From an uncultured Anaerococcus sp. (GTDB lineage Bacteria; Bacillota_A; Clostridia; Tissierellales; Peptoniphilaceae): a stretch of 64,000 nucleotides of DNA. The DNA lies in assembly GCA_902488555.1 (NCBI GenBank), contig CABTWT010000001.1:21233-85232 (forward strand). Direction: 5' to 3'. A model generated the notes under the pieces. It was not told the origin of the DNA, searched no databases, and saw nothing but the letters and a program-made list of their open reading frames with translations. Shown here piece after piece: positions 16,351 through 28,162 of the stretch. Within the stretch, counting starts at the first letter, position 1. The number at the start of each line of letters is the position of its first letter. The position numbers and the translations under genes are program-made.

Positions 16351-16899
16351 ATGTCAGGCATAATCAATTTAATAAGTCAACACTCATCAAAACTAAATAT
16401 TTTACCAATAATAGTAGCGATGAATATAATAATTACAATCCTTATACATTTTCTAAATAAGAAAAAAATTATCAAATATATACCATCCCTATTCTTAGGG
16501 GTAGCTTCTTTGATCATACTTCTTAGTGGTTTTAGACAATTTACATCTGCTAGAGGCTTAGATTTATCGTGGATAGCTGTATTTTTGGGAACAGCAGCCA
16601 TAGTAGGACTTTTTACATGTTTTATAATTGATTTGATTGTATCTATTAGAAGACAAACATCTGAAATGGAAATATCAAATCAAAAAGATAAAAAATCATC
16701 CAAAGAAGATAAGCCAATTAGGACTAATAAAACTAACAAAACTAGAGTTGCTAAGAAAAAGAGACCAAAAGTTAAAGGCAAAGAACAAGCTAGCAAATAT
16801 GTTACAAAAAAGATACATACAAAAAATAATGTAAAAGCTAAAAAAATAGATAATTCCTCAAAAAGTAAAAAACAAACTTTTGAGGCTAAAGATAAATAA
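16351..16899 (+). CDS. Small membrane protein with a lysine-rich cytoplasmic tail
   Basis: 182 residues of unknown family. Three hydrophobic spans are visible at about 17-36, 43-62 and 73-97. They are followed by a tail of some 80 residues dominated by Lys with Ser, Thr and Asn ('KKRPKVKGKEQASKYVTKK'), probably disordered and strongly basic. The positive-inside rule puts the tail in the cytoplasm, where it could touch nucleic acid or acidic lipids; that is inference. AGGAG at 16341-16345 with a 5-base gap selects ATG 16351 over an upstream GTG at 16333. Confidence 0.7.
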   Translation: MSGIINLISQHSSKLNILPIIVAMNIIITILIHFLNKKKIIKYIPSLFLGVASLIILLSGFRQFTSARGLDLSWIAVFLGTAAIVGLFTCFIIDLIVSIRRQTSEMEISNQKDKKSSKEDKPIRTNKTNKTRVAKKKRPKVKGKEQASKYVTKKIHTKNNVKAKKIDNSSKSKKQTFEAKDK

Positions 16900-16910
16900 G
16901 AGGAGCTATT

Positions 16911-17654
16911 GTGAAAAGAGATAAAGCTGCATTTTTTGATATTGATGGGACTTTATTCAGAAATAGTCTGTTGATAGAGCATTTTTTGTTATTAACATCT
17001 GATGGTATTATTACTGAATCTGCTTGGAGCCAAGAGATAGGCCCACTTTTTGAAAAATATCAAAATAGACTAGGAGCTTATGAGGATTACCTAGATAAGG
17101 CAAGCTTAGTATACCAACAAAAATTAATTGGCATAGACAAAGATATCATCAACAGATATTCTGACATAGTTATAGAAAAAAATAAAAACAAAGTATATAT
17201 GACAACAAGAAAGGCAGTAGACTTTCACAAAAATAATGGATATAAGATCTTTTTTATATCTGGATCACCAGAATTTCTTGTAAACCAGTTTGCTCATATA
17301 TACGGAGCTGATGAATCTATAGCGACCAAATACGAATTTGATTGCGAAAATAGGTTTACAGGGAAGGTTAGTCCAATGTGGGATGGAAGAAGCAAGCTTG
17401 GTGCTGTGATGGATCTGACCAAAAGATACAACTTGGACTTGGATAGTTCTTATGCTTACGGTGATACAAATGGTGATATTACAATGTTTCAATTAGTTGG
17501 AAATCCGCACGCCATAAATCCATCTTATGAACTTATTGACAAATTATATATGGACGACGATTTAAGATCCAAGACAGTCATAGATATAGAAAGGAAAGAT
17601 GTTAACTATAGTTTTAATCTTTCTGATTTGAATGTGATTTTCAAAAAATTTTAA
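16911..17654 (+). CDS. HAD-superfamily phosphatase, subfamily IB (SerB-like)
   Basis: 247 residues, GTG start with AGGAG at 16901-16905. The nucleophile motif is 'FFDIDGTLF' (Asp10, Asp12), motif II 'FFISGSPEF', and motifs III/IV 'GRSKLGAVMDL' and 'AYGDTNGDITMFQLVG'. The spacing and the helical cap after motif I fit the IB group that contains phosphoserine phosphatase and related enzymes. The substrate is not determined by the sequence; the usual serB context is absent. Confidence 0.88.
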   Translation: MKRDKAAFFDIDGTLFRNSLLIEHFLLLTSDGIITESAWSQEIGPLFEKYQNRLGAYEDYLDKASLVYQQKLIGIDKDIINRYSDIVIEKNKNKVYMTTRKAVDFHKNNGYKIFFISGSPEFLVNQFAHIYGADESIATKYEFDCENRFTGKVSPMWDGRSKLGAVMDLTKRYNLDLDSSYAYGDTNGDITMFQLVGNPHAINPSYELIDKLYMDDDLRSKTVIDIERKDVNYSFNLSDLNVIFKKF

Positions 17655-17681
17655 ATTTTATAATGAATAAAATTTTATTTT
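17652..17681 (+). terminator. Possible AT-only terminator
   Basis: TAAATTTTAT (17652-17661) can pair with ATAAAATTTTA (17667-17677) and is followed by TTT. A stem made only of A-T pairs is weak, and such matches are common in this base composition, so this is tentative. Confidence 0.35.
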
Positions 17682-17753
17682 AAAAATCTTATAGGCTAAA
17701 TCATTAGTATTATATGCAAAAATTAGATTTAAACGTATATTATTACTAATAAT

Positions 17754-17803
17754 TTAGCTTTATTTATTTTGGTCGTAAATATATCTAAATAAATATAAGC
17801 TAA
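17754..17803. repeat. Imperfect inverted repeat upstream of the orphan gene
   Basis: The left arm at 17754-17769 (TTAGCTTTATTTATTT) pairs with the right arm at 17787-17803 (AAATAAATATAAGCTAA) with a single bulged T, around a 17-base loop. No T-tract follows, so it is not a terminator. It lies within the 181-base gap 17655-17835, about 30 bases before the start of the gene at 17836, where an operator or mRNA 5' structure could sit. The rest of the gap is plain AT-rich sequence. Confidence 0.55.
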
Positions 17804-17835
17804 TCTATGATAAAATAATATAACGAGGTAAAAAA

Positions 17836-18555
17836 ATGATGAAGGCACAGTTTAGTGAGCAATATCCTATAATTGAAAAACTTGAATACAATTTTTTGAT
17901 AAATGAAGATATATATTCATTGAACACTCTTATGTCTTTATTATATGATAAAAATTTCGTAAAATTTTCCAAAAATGATTACTATGTTAAAGACTATGTA
18001 CTGAAGAATCTTAAAAAATATTTTTGGGATCTATCCAACATCGATCAAATCATAGATTATCTTGAAGCTTCTATCACTGCTGATATTAATAGATATGAAT
18101 ATCTTCTATCTATCAAAGCTCAATACAGGGCATTTAGAGATAAAAAGATGGTGGATAATTTGGAATATGAGCTTATCGATTGTTTTGGTGTATCCTATAT
18201 GATGCGTAATTTTTCCTACTATTCTAGCAAAAATGATCCAAAAGTTAGGGAAATAGGAGAAAAATTTAAGGACAATATCTACACTGACAAAAGATTAGTT
18301 TCAAATCTAAAGGCTAATATGGGAAAGTTTTGCGATTTAAAAATAAGGTCCAGTATATTAAATATTGACCAAAGCACTCACAAGCAGTTAAGGTTTGATA
18401 CAAGTAATTTTATATATACTGAAGACATTACCTTAAATCAGACGAGAAAGATTTACGATAAGTCTCTATCATATTTGTATAAATCAATAGTAGATGTTTA
18501 TGCAGAATATTATTTTAGAGGACTTATAAGAGAAGTATTAGAAAGATATCAATAG
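17836..18555 (+). CDS. Hypothetical protein upstream of the ruv operon
   Basis: 239 residues I do not recognise. It is soluble, with no signal peptide or membrane span, and rich in Tyr, Lys, Asp and Asn. It appears mostly helical: 'YVKDYVLKNLKKYFWDLSN', 'DNLEYELIDCFGVSYMM', 'RKIYDKSLSYLYKSIVD'. GAGG at 17825-17828 is 7 bases before ATG 17836; ATG 17839 is next. It stands alone between the AT-rich gap and a strong terminator, so it is probably a single-gene unit. Its codon use looks like that of its neighbours. Confidence 0.65.
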   Translation: MMKAQFSEQYPIIEKLEYNFLINEDIYSLNTLMSLLYDKNFVKFSKNDYYVKDYVLKNLKKYFWDLSNIDQIIDYLEASITADINRYEYLLSIKAQYRAFRDKKMVDNLEYELIDCFGVSYMMRNFSYYSSKNDPKVREIGEKFKDNIYTDKRLVSNLKANMGKFCDLKIRSSILNIDQSTHKQLRFDTSNFIYTEDITLNQTRKIYDKSLSYLYKSIVDVYAEYYFRGLIREVLERYQ

Positions 18556-18576
18556 AGCTTATATAAGCTCTTTTTT
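18555..18576 (+). terminator. Terminator before ruvC
   Basis: GAGCTTATATAAGCTC (18555-18570) is a perfect palindrome able to form a tight hairpin, followed by six T residues. It overlaps the last base of the preceding stop codon. Confidence 0.9.
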
Positions 18577-18589
18577 ACTTATTAGAATT

Positions 18590-19084
18590 ATGAAAATATT
18601 AGGTATAGATCCAGGAATTGCAATCATGGGTTATGGCGTGGTTGAATTTGATGGAAATAAGGTTAAAGTAATAGAAAATGGTGTAGTTACAACATCTAGC
18701 AAAACAAAAACTCCAGAAAGGCTTAGTATTTTGTATAACAATTTAAATCAAATTATATTAGAGCATAAGCCAGATGAGTTTGCTATTGAAGAATTATTCT
18801 TCAACCAAAATGTAAAGACAGCCATAACAGTTGGCCATGCAAGAGGTATACAAATACTATGTGCCCAAGAAAATAATCTTCCTATTTTTGAGTACACACC
18901 ACTGCAAATCAAACAAGCCATTACAGGCTATGGAAGAGCTAGCAAGACTCAAATGCAAAAGACAGTAACTACTCTATTAAATTTAAAAGAAATACCAAAG
19001 CCAGACGATGCAGCAGATGCTCTATCTGTTGCTCTTTGTCATGCTTTAAGCCAGAGATTTAAAGAAAACTTTAGGATGAACTGA
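18590..19084 (+). CDS. ruvC: Holliday junction resolvase RuvC
   Basis: The endonuclease that cuts Holliday junctions as part of RuvABC. In 164 residues: Asp7 in 'ILGIDPGIAIMGYG', 'FAIEELFFNQN', 'YTPLQIKQAITGYGRA' and the C-terminal acidic cluster 'PDDAADALSVALCH'. All four catalytic acids appear present. There is no evident ribosome site before the ATG, which lies 13 bases after the T-tract of a terminator. The stop overlaps ruvA by one base. Confidence 0.97.
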   Translation: MKILGIDPGIAIMGYGVVEFDGNKVKVIENGVVTTSSKTKTPERLSILYNNLNQIILEHKPDEFAIEELFFNQNVKTAITVGHARGIQILCAQENNLPIFEYTPLQIKQAITGYGRASKTQMQKTVTTLLNLKEIPKPDDAADALSVALCHALSQRFKENFRMN

Positions 19085-19674
19085 TGATAGCATATATAAT
19101 TGGAGATGTGAGAAGTATAAGCGAAGAAGATTTTGTATTAGAAAATAATCAAATGGGTTATCTTATCAAATCCTCCTTATCAACACTTGCACTTCTAGAA
19201 TTAAATAATGAGTATAAGATATACACATCTTTACAAGTAAGAGAAGATGATATGAGTTTGTATGGGTTTTATTCCAAGGAAGAGCTTGAAATGTTTCTAC
19301 TATTAACATCAGTTTCTTCTATAGGACCTAAAAATGCTATTGGCATCCTCTCATCTATGGGGGTTAACGACATTAAACTAGCCATTATAAATAGTGACAT
19401 AGATAAGCTTACAATAGCTAAAGGTATTGGTAAGAAAACAGCAAGTAGGATAATCCTAGAGCTTATGGATAAGGTTAAAAAGATGCCTATTGAAGATAAT
19501 ACAAGCCCATCAAAAGTTATAACTTACAATAATGAAGACTTTGATGTAGCTAAAGAAGCTTTAGTAAACTTAGGCTATGCACAAAATGACATCAATAATG
19601 TCTTGTTAGAACTTAAAGATATGGATTTATCATTGGAAGAACTTGTAAAAGAAAGTCTAAAAAGACTTATATAG
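19084..19674 (+). CDS. ruvA: Holliday junction branch migration protein RuvA
   Basis: Binds four-way junctions and recruits RuvB. The 196 residues show the N-terminal OB domain ('MIAYIIGDVRSI', 'REDDMSLYGF'), the two helix-hairpin-helix motifs ('VSSIGPKNAIGILS', 'KGIGKKTASRIILEL') and the C-terminal RuvB-binding helices ('AKEALVNLGYAQNDI'). Its start overlaps the ruvC stop by one base and ruvB follows after 9 bases, the standard ruvCAB order. Confidence 0.97.
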   Translation: MIAYIIGDVRSISEEDFVLENNQMGYLIKSSLSTLALLELNNEYKIYTSLQVREDDMSLYGFYSKEELEMFLLLTSVSSIGPKNAIGILSSMGVNDIKLAIINSDIDKLTIAKGIGKKTASRIILELMDKVKKMPIEDNTSPSKVITYNNEDFDVAKEALVNLGYAQNDINNVLLELKDMDLSLEELVKESLKRLI

Positions 19675-19683
19675 GGGAAGCAA

Positions 19684-20691
19684 ATGTACGATGAAAACGA
19701 AAGAATAGTTGGATCAAACGAGCTAAAAGAAGATTTAACTAACGAAAACTCTATCAGACCGAAATGGCTAAGTGAGTACATAGGTCAAGATAAAGTTAAG
19801 GAAAAACTAGAAATTTTCATAGAATCGTCCTTATCAAGGAAGGAACCACTTGACCACGTTCTTTTGCAAGGACCACCAGGTTTGGGGAAAACTACTCTTT
19901 CCACCATTATCGCCAATGAACTAGGCGTAAATATAAGGGTGACAAGTGGGCCTGCTATAGAAAGACCATCTGATCTTGCAAGTATACTTACCAACCTATC
20001 CTATGGTGATGTCTTATTCATAGATGAAATTCACAGAATTAATAGGTCTGTTGAAGAAATTTTATATTCTGCCATGGAAGATTTTGTACTAGATATTATT
20101 GTAGGAAAGGGACCAAACGCCCAATCTATAAGAATCGACCTAGAAAAATTTACACTAATAGGAGCAACTACTAGATCTGGTATGCTTTCCGCACCTCTTA
20201 GAGATAGATTTGGAGTAATGCTTTCGTTAAATCTTTACACAGCTGAAGATCTTACGACAATTATTAAAAGATCGGCAAATATTTTGGATATAGAAATAGA
20301 TGATAAGGGAGCCTTTGAGATTGCAAAAAGATCTAGAGGAACACCAAGAATTGCCAATAGATTATTAAAAAGAGTAAGAGACTACGCTATTGTAAAAAAA
20401 GATCACATAATTGACCACGAAACTAGCATGGAGGGCCTTAAGCTATTAGAAATTGACGAAATGGGATTAGATCCTATGGATAAGAAGATAGTACTTACCA
20501 TGTATAGTAGTTTTAGCGGAGGCCCTGTTGGTATAGATACAATTGCAGCCTCAACAGGCATAGAAAATGTTACTATAGAAGATGTTTACGAACCATATTT
20601 GCTTCAAATAGGATTTTTAACTAGGACCCCAAGAGGAAGAGTCTTAACTAGAAAAGCTTATGAACATTATGGACTAAGATACGAGGAATAA
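19684..20691 (+). CDS. ruvB: Holliday junction branch migration helicase RuvB
   Basis: The AAA+ motor of branch migration. In 335 residues: '[18 protein letters not shown]', Walker A 'GPPGLGKT' (63-70), Walker B '[10 protein letters not shown]', sensor 1 'LIGATTRSG', the arginine-finger region 'APLRDRFG', and the C-terminal winged helix ('[12 protein letters not shown]'). All motifs are intact. GGGGAAG precedes the ATG. queA begins at the base after its stop. Confidence 0.98.
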   Translation: MYDENERIVGSNELKEDLTNENSIRPKWLSEYIGQDKVKEKLEIFIESSLSRKEPLDHVLLQGPPGLGKTTLSTIIANELGVNIRVTSGPAIERPSDLASILTNLSYGDVLFIDEIHRINRSVEEILYSAMEDFVLDIIVGKGPNAQSIRIDLEKFTLIGATTRSGMLSAPLRDRFGVMLSLNLYTAEDLTTIIKRSANILDIEIDDKGAFEIAKRSRGTPRIANRLLKRVRDYAIVKKDHIIDHETSMEGLKLLEIDEMGLDPMDKKIVLTMYSSFSGGPVGIDTIAASTGIENVTIEDVYEPYLLQIGFLTRTPRGRVLTRKAYEHYGLRYEE

Positions 20692-23100
<2,409 letters not shown>

Positions 23101-23101
<1 letters not shown>

Positions 23102-23122
23102 GGCCATTATGGCCTTATTTCT
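23101..23122 (+). terminator. Weak terminator after yajC
   Basis: AAGGCCA, loop TTA, TGGCCTT at 23100-23116, then ATTTCTTT. The stem is strong but the T-tract is interrupted, so read-through into recJ is likely. An ATG within the hairpin (23109) is in frame with recJ but is not its start. Confidence 0.6.
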
Positions 23123-23174
23123 TTATATATCTAAGCAAAAAGGTATAGTTTTTATAGTACGGAAGGGTGATGCA

Positions 23175-24905
23175 ATGGCAAATTGGTTTATTTATAACAA
23201 AAAATCAAATTATTTAGAAAATTTAAAAAACAAAGACATAACAAAACTACAAGCCTTAATTTTGGCTAATAGAGATTTAACAAACAAAGAAACAGTAGAA
23301 ATGTTTGTAAATCCCAATTTGGAAAAATTGCACGACCCATTTTTATTGGCTGATATGGATAAGGCGGTAGAGCTTATTATAGAAACAATAAAAAATGCTG
23401 GAGAGATTCGTATATTTGGTGATTACGACCAAGATGGGATTGCATCAGTGATGACGCTACTTGATGGATTTTTATATTTTTATGATAACTTGTCCTATGA
23501 TATTCCCCATAGAGTAGATGATGGATACGGTATGAGCGATGGTATGGTCGAAAAAGCTATAGCTGATGGTGTTTCTTTAATAATTACTTGTGATAATGGC
23601 ATAACTGGCTTTGATCAAGTTGATAGTCTTAAAAAAGCAGGCATTAACGTTATAGTTACTGACCACCACGAGATAGAAACATCTACAGATGGGGAATGGC
23701 AAGCTCAGAAACTTCCGGAGGCCGATGCAGTAATTAATCCCAAAAGGATTGATAGCTCATATCCTTTTCAGGATTTGTGTGGTGCTGGTGTTTGCTTTAA
23801 ATTAATTCAGGCCTTGTATCAAAAAATTGGTGGTGACTTTGAATATTTGGCAAGCCTACTAGAATATGTTGCAATGGGAACTGTCTGCGATATTGTTTCT
23901 CTGACTGATGAAAATCGTATTTTTGTCATAGAAGGACTGAAGAGATTAAATTACACCGAAAAAATTGGAATAAAGGCTATATTAGACGAGATGAATTGGC
24001 ATAAGCCAATTGATGAGTACACCCTTGGCTTTATCATAGGGCCAACTATGAATGCAACAGGAAGACTTGCTTCAGCTAAACTTGCAATAGAATTACTTAT
24101 GGAAGAAGATATAGACAGTATATATGAAATTGCAAAAAAGCTTGTTTCCTTAAATGTCGAAAGAAAGAAGCTTACTGAAGAAGGTCTTGGTAAATGTATA
24201 GAGATTATAGAAAAAAATAACTATCAGGATAATGACGTAATTGTAGTTTATGAACCAACCATTAACGAATCCATATGTGGAATAGTTGCAGGTAGGATTA
24301 AGGAAAAATATTATAGGCCTACCATTGTATTAACAAATTCACTTAAAGAAAATATTGCAAAAGGATCTGGTAGATCAATTGAAAGCTTTGATATCCACGA
24401 AGCTTGCTATAAGTATAAGGATAACTTAGAGTCTTTTGGAGGTCACAAGATGGCTTGTGGACTGTCGGTTGAAGTTTCTAGAATTGATGATTTTAGAAAA
24501 TTTCTAAATGAAAATTCCAAAATGACCAAAAAAGATAAGGAAAAAGTTATTAATATTGATACTGCTATTTCAATAGATAAGCTATCATTAGAATTTGCAG
24601 AATCTTTAAATAATTTGAAACCCTTTGGCAAAGATTTTGAGAAACCTATATTTGCCGACAAAGCTGTTATTATTGAAAGCATAGCCATGATTGGTAAAAA
24701 TAAAAATACTTTGAAATTATCTTTAAGAAAAAATGATATTATAATAAATGCTATTAAGTTTAATGCTATAGATACAGCAAATTACTTAGTTGATAAATTT
24801 GGAAAAAATATTACTGGCAACAAGATTGATATAGTTTACTACCCTGATATTAATGAATTTAGGGGTAATAGAACTCTTCAACTTAAACTAGTTGATATTA
24901 GGTGA
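23175..24905 (+). CDS. recJ: Single-stranded-DNA-specific exonuclease RecJ
   Basis: Degrades single-stranded DNA 5' to 3' in recombination and repair. The DHH-family motifs are clear: 'IFGDYDQDGIASVM', 'ITCDNGITG', 'VTDHHEI', 'LCGAGVCFKL', and in the DHHA1 half 'GRIKEKYYRPTIVLT' and 'SFGGHKMACGLSV'. An OB domain forms the last 120 residues. GGAAGGG at 23161-23167 selects ATG 23175, giving 576 residues; an in-frame ATG at 23109 would add 22 residues encoded by a hairpin. relA follows after 6 bases. Confidence 0.95.
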   Translation: MANWFIYNKKSNYLENLKNKDITKLQALILANRDLTNKETVEMFVNPNLEKLHDPFLLADMDKAVELIIETIKNAGEIRIFGDYDQDGIASVMTLLDGFLYFYDNLSYDIPHRVDDGYGMSDGMVEKAIADGVSLIITCDNGITGFDQVDSLKKAGINVIVTDHHEIETSTDGEWQAQKLPEADAVINPKRIDSSYPFQDLCGAGVCFKLIQALYQKIGGDFEYLASLLEYVAMGTVCDIVSLTDENRIFVIEGLKRLNYTEKIGIKAILDEMNWHKPIDEYTLGFIIGPTMNATGRLASAKLAIELLMEEDIDSIYEIAKKLVSLNVERKKLTEEGLGKCIEIIEKNNYQDNDVIVVYEPTINESICGIVAGRIKEKYYRPTIVLTNSLKENIAKGSGRSIESFDIHEACYKYKDNLESFGGHKMACGLSVEVSRIDDFRKFLNENSKMTKKDKEKVINIDTAISIDKLSLEFAESLNNLKPFGKDFEKPIFADKAVIIESIAMIGKNKNTLKLSLRKNDIIINAIKFNAIDTANYLVDKFGKNITGNKIDIVYYPDINEFRGNRTLQLKLVDIR

Positions 24906-24911
24906 GCTGAT

Positions 24912-27101
24912 ATGACAAGTGATTTTGACAAAGAATATGAAATTTTTGAAAAATTAATATTAGAAAATAATCCCAATGCTGATATAGCTTTGATAAAAAA
25001 AGCTTATTATTTTGGTGAAGTAAATCATAGGGGACAAAAGAGAAACTCTGGTGAGGATTATTTTATACATCCGATTGCCGTGGCTAAGACTATTTCTAAC
25101 ATGAAACTTGATGATCAGACTATCTGTGCTGGGCTAATGCATGATGTTTTGGAAGACACACCAATTACCTATGATCAGATGAAAGACGAATTTGGAGAAG
25201 AAATTACTTTTCTAGTAGAAGGAGTTACCAAACTTAAAAACCTAAATTACTCATCAAGAGAAGAAAAACAAGCAGAAAACATCAGAAAAATGGTAATGGC
25301 CATGAGTAATGATGTTAGGGTTGTACTTATAAAACTAGCAGATAGACTTCACAATATGAGAACTTTGGAATATAAGACTCGTGAAAAACAAATACAAACT
25401 GCTACAGAGACCATTGAAATATATGTTCCACTTGCTCATAGGCTCGGTATTTATTCTATCAAATGGGAATTAGAAGATTTATGCTTCAGATACCAAGAAC
25501 CAGAGAAATACTATGAACTCGCAGAGATGGTAGCAAGTAAGAGAAGAGAGAGGGAAGCCTACATAAATGAAATAGTCGTAACTCTTACTGATAGTCTCAA
25601 AAACAGTAAAATTAATTATGAAATATCTGGTAGACCTAAATCTCTTTACTCTATTTATAAAAAAATGAAACGCAATAACATAGTTTTTGAGGAGATATAC
25701 GATTTAACAGCAGTAAGAGTTTTAGTTGATACAATTGCTGAATGTTATGAAGTCTTAGGTAAGGTCCATTCCTTGTGGAGACCTATTCCTAATAGGATAA
25801 AGGATTATATTGGTCAACCAAAGCCAAATGGTTATAGGTCCTTGCATACGACTGTTTTTGGAGAAGATTCTAAACCTTTTGAAGTACAAATAAGAACTCG
25901 CCAAATGCACAAAGAATGTGAATACGGGGTTGCTGCTCACTGGAGATATAAGGAAAATAACAAAAAAGAGACTGAGTTTGACTCTGCCATGGAATTTCTA
26001 AGAAGAATCATGGAATGGCAACGAGATGGCGCCGCAGATATAGACAGCCAACAATTTATGGAGACCCTCAAAACAGACTTTTTCTCTAGGGAAATTTATG
26101 TTTATTCACCAGCTGGAGAAATATATTCCCTACCATTAGGATCTTGTACCATAGATTTTGCCTATAAGGTTCATACAGAAGTTGGGAATAAATGTATAGG
26201 GGCCAAGGTAAATGGTTCCATTGTACCAGTAGCTCATAAGCTTAAAACCGGTGATGTTGTTGAGATATTAACATCTAAAAACTCAGCTGGACCAAGTAGA
26301 GACTGGCTAAATATTGTTAAAAGTTCCCAAGCCAAAAGCAAAATAAAACAATTTTTCAAAAGAAATGACAAAGAAGAAAACATCGAAACTGGCAAAAACC
26401 AAATTATAAGAGATATCAAAAAGAATAGAACTGGATATAAGTCATTATTAAAAGATGAATGGATAGATGAAATCTCAAGTGAATTAGGTTTTCCTGGTGA
26501 AGATGAAATGTATGCAGCAGTTGGTTATGGTAGAATTACTAGTGAACAGGTAATTCAAAAACTTATTAAAAAAGAAAAAGAAAGTGAAAAGAAAGAAACT
26601 AATATAAACGAATCCTTAAATATTAACAAAGGGGCAAATCCTAGCAAAACATTTAAAGGTGAAGTTAAAGTTTCTGACTTAGAAGATGATATTGAAGTCA
26701 AGTTTGCAAAATGTTGTACTCCAGTACCAGGCGATCCAATCATTGGTTTTATAACTATGGGAAATGGTATATCTGTCCATACAAAATCTTGTCCAAATAT
26801 CATAAACAATCGTCATCCAGAAAGATTGATTGATGTGTATTGGCAAAATGATGAAACAGATAAGTTCCCAGTAAAAATCCAACTTATATCAAATAATTCT
26901 CCTTCGGTGATTTTTGATGTAAGTAAGATTTTGTCAGCATTAAATGTCAATATTGTTGGCATGAATGCTAGAGTAAACGACAATAACGAAGGAGTTATTG
27001 ACTTGTCTGTAGAAGTAAATAGCATTGACCAACTTGATGATGTAATGGGTAAACTAAAGTCGATTTCGGCTTTATATAGCGTATACAGGGTGAATAATTA
27101 A
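24912..27101 (+). CDS. relA: Bifunctional (p)ppGpp synthetase/hydrolase RelA/SpoT (Rel)
   Basis: The stringent-response enzyme, 729 residues. N-terminal HD hydrolase with 'AGLMHDVLEDTPI' and 'LIKLADRLHNMRTL', so hydrolysis should be active. Synthetase with 'YSIYKKMKRNN', 'KDYIGQPKPNGYRSLHT' and 'FEVQIRT'. Then TGS ('IYVYSPAGEIYSLPLGS'), a zinc-finger-like region ending in 'KCCTPVPGDPI', and a C-terminal ACT domain. Length and order match the single long Rel of Firmicutes. dtd starts at the last base of its stop. Confidence 0.97.
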   Translation: MTSDFDKEYEIFEKLILENNPNADIALIKKAYYFGEVNHRGQKRNSGEDYFIHPIAVAKTISNMKLDDQTICAGLMHDVLEDTPITYDQMKDEFGEEITFLVEGVTKLKNLNYSSREEKQAENIRKMVMAMSNDVRVVLIKLADRLHNMRTLEYKTREKQIQTATETIEIYVPLAHRLGIYSIKWELEDLCFRYQEPEKYYELAEMVASKRREREAYINEIVVTLTDSLKNSKINYEISGRPKSLYSIYKKMKRNNIVFEEIYDLTAVRVLVDTIAECYEVLGKVHSLWRPIPNRIKDYIGQPKPNGYRSLHTTVFGEDSKPFEVQIRTRQMHKECEYGVAAHWRYKENNKKETEFDSAMEFLRRIMEWQRDGAADIDSQQFMETLKTDFFSREIYVYSPAGEIYSLPLGSCTIDFAYKVHTEVGNKCIGAKVNGSIVPVAHKLKTGDVVEILTSKNSAGPSRDWLNIVKSSQAKSKIKQFFKRNDKEENIETGKNQIIRDIKKNRTGYKSLLKDEWIDEISSELGFPGEDEMYAAVGYGRITSEQVIQKLIKKEKESEKKETNINESLNINKGANPSKTFKGEVKVSDLEDDIEVKFAKCCTPVPGDPIIGFITMGNGISVHTKSCPNIINNRHPERLIDVYWQNDETDKFPVKIQLISNNSPSVIFDVSKILSALNVNIVGMNARVNDNNEGVIDLSVEVNSIDQLDDVMGKLKSISALYSVYRVNN

Positions 27102-27550
27102 TGAGAGCAGTAATTCAAAAAGTTAGAAATTCAAATGTGACAGTGGATAATGAATTAATAGGAGAGATTAAAGAAGGATATTTAGTACTTCTAGCAGTAA
27201 AAGATACTGATACTAAAGAAGATTTAGCCTATATTAAGAGAAAAATTGAAAACTTAAGAGTATTTGAAGATGAAGAAGGTAAGATGAATCTTTCTATCAA
27301 AGATGTTGGTGGAGAAATTTTGCTGGTTTCCCAATTTACACTTTATGGAGATGTGAGAAAGGGTAACAGACCTAGCTTTACACAATCTGCAGGACCTGAC
27401 AAGGCTAATCAATACTATGAGCTACTTAGAGATGAGCTAATAGCTGATGGTTTTAAGGTAGAGACAGGAAAGTTCCAAGCGCATATGGAGGTTTCTCTAA
27501 TTAACGATGGGCCTGTAACAATCCTACTTGATAGTGAGAGGACATTTTAG
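27101..27550 (+). CDS. dtd: D-aminoacyl-tRNA deacylase
   Basis: Removes D-amino acids from mischarged tRNAs. 149 residues with the two invariant motifs: 'LLVSQFTLYGD' (active-site Ser-Gln-Phe-Thr) and the cross-dimer Gly-cisPro motif in 'NDGPVTILLDS'. 'RAVIQKVRNSNVTV' at the N-terminus is also typical. Overlaps relA by one base; relA-dtd is a conserved pair. Confidence 0.97.
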   Translation: MRAVIQKVRNSNVTVDNELIGEIKEGYLVLLAVKDTDTKEDLAYIKRKIENLRVFEDEEGKMNLSIKDVGGEILLVSQFTLYGDVRKGNRPSFTQSAGPDKANQYYELLRDELIADGFKVETGKFQAHMEVSLINDGPVTILLDSERTF

Positions 27551-28153
27551 ATGGAGATTAGAAGGTTTATCTTAGGACCTGTCATGACTAACTTATATGT
27601 TGTTAGTGAAAATGGTCACGGATTTATAGTAGATGCTGTTGATCAAAGCAAGGATGTTTGTGATTATATATCAGAAAATAACATTCAAATTGATTTCATT
27701 TTGCAAACTCATACCCACTTTGACCATGTCTTGGGCTTAGAATTTTATAAGAATAGGTATAATGCCAAAGTCTATGCGGCTAGTGAGGCTAAAGAGATTG
27801 CAAATGACAAGATGTACAATCTCGGCTTTGACTATCCAAATCTTCATGTGCCAATAGATTATTATTTGGAAGATGGTGAGATAATAAGTGACTTTGAAAT
27901 AAAAGTTTTAAAAACACCAGGCCACTCTTTAGATTCAACTAGCTATAAATTAGGCAATGTTCTCTTTTCTGGAGATACCTTATTTAATATGTCCATAGGT
28001 AGGACCGATTTTCCAGGAGGAGATTATCAAACTATTATAGAATCTATAAGAGATAAATATAGCAATTTAGACAAAGATACAATTGTATATTCAGGACATG
28101 GAAACGAAACTACACTAGAATTTGAATTTACGAATAATCCGTTTTTAATATAA
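27551..28153 (+). CDS. MBL-fold metallo-hydrolase (glyoxalase II-like)
   Basis: 200 residues of the metallo-beta-lactamase fold. The metal motif is 'LQTHTHFDHVLGLEF' (HxHxDH), followed by 'KTPGHSLDSTSY', 'FSGDTLFNMSIGRTDFPGG' and 'VYSGHGNETT'. It lacks the C-terminal substrate domain of true glyoxalase II and belongs to the short type that follows dtd in Firmicutes (YrvJ position is different; YqgX-like). The substrate is unknown. It starts right after the dtd stop. Confidence 0.9.
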   Translation: MEIRRFILGPVMTNLYVVSENGHGFIVDAVDQSKDVCDYISENNIQIDFILQTHTHFDHVLGLEFYKNRYNAKVYAASEAKEIANDKMYNLGFDYPNLHVPIDYYLEDGEIISDFEIKVLKTPGHSLDSTSYKLGNVLFSGDTLFNMSIGRTDFPGGDYQTIIESIRDKYSNLDKDTIVYSGHGNETTLEFEFTNNPFLI

Positions 28154-28162
28154 GGAGTAATA

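Noticed and set aside
23109..23174. Upstream in-frame ATG extending recJ by 22 residues
   Set aside because: It lies inside a hairpin, has no ribosome site, and GGAAGGG at 23161-23167 clearly serves ATG 23175, where homology begins.
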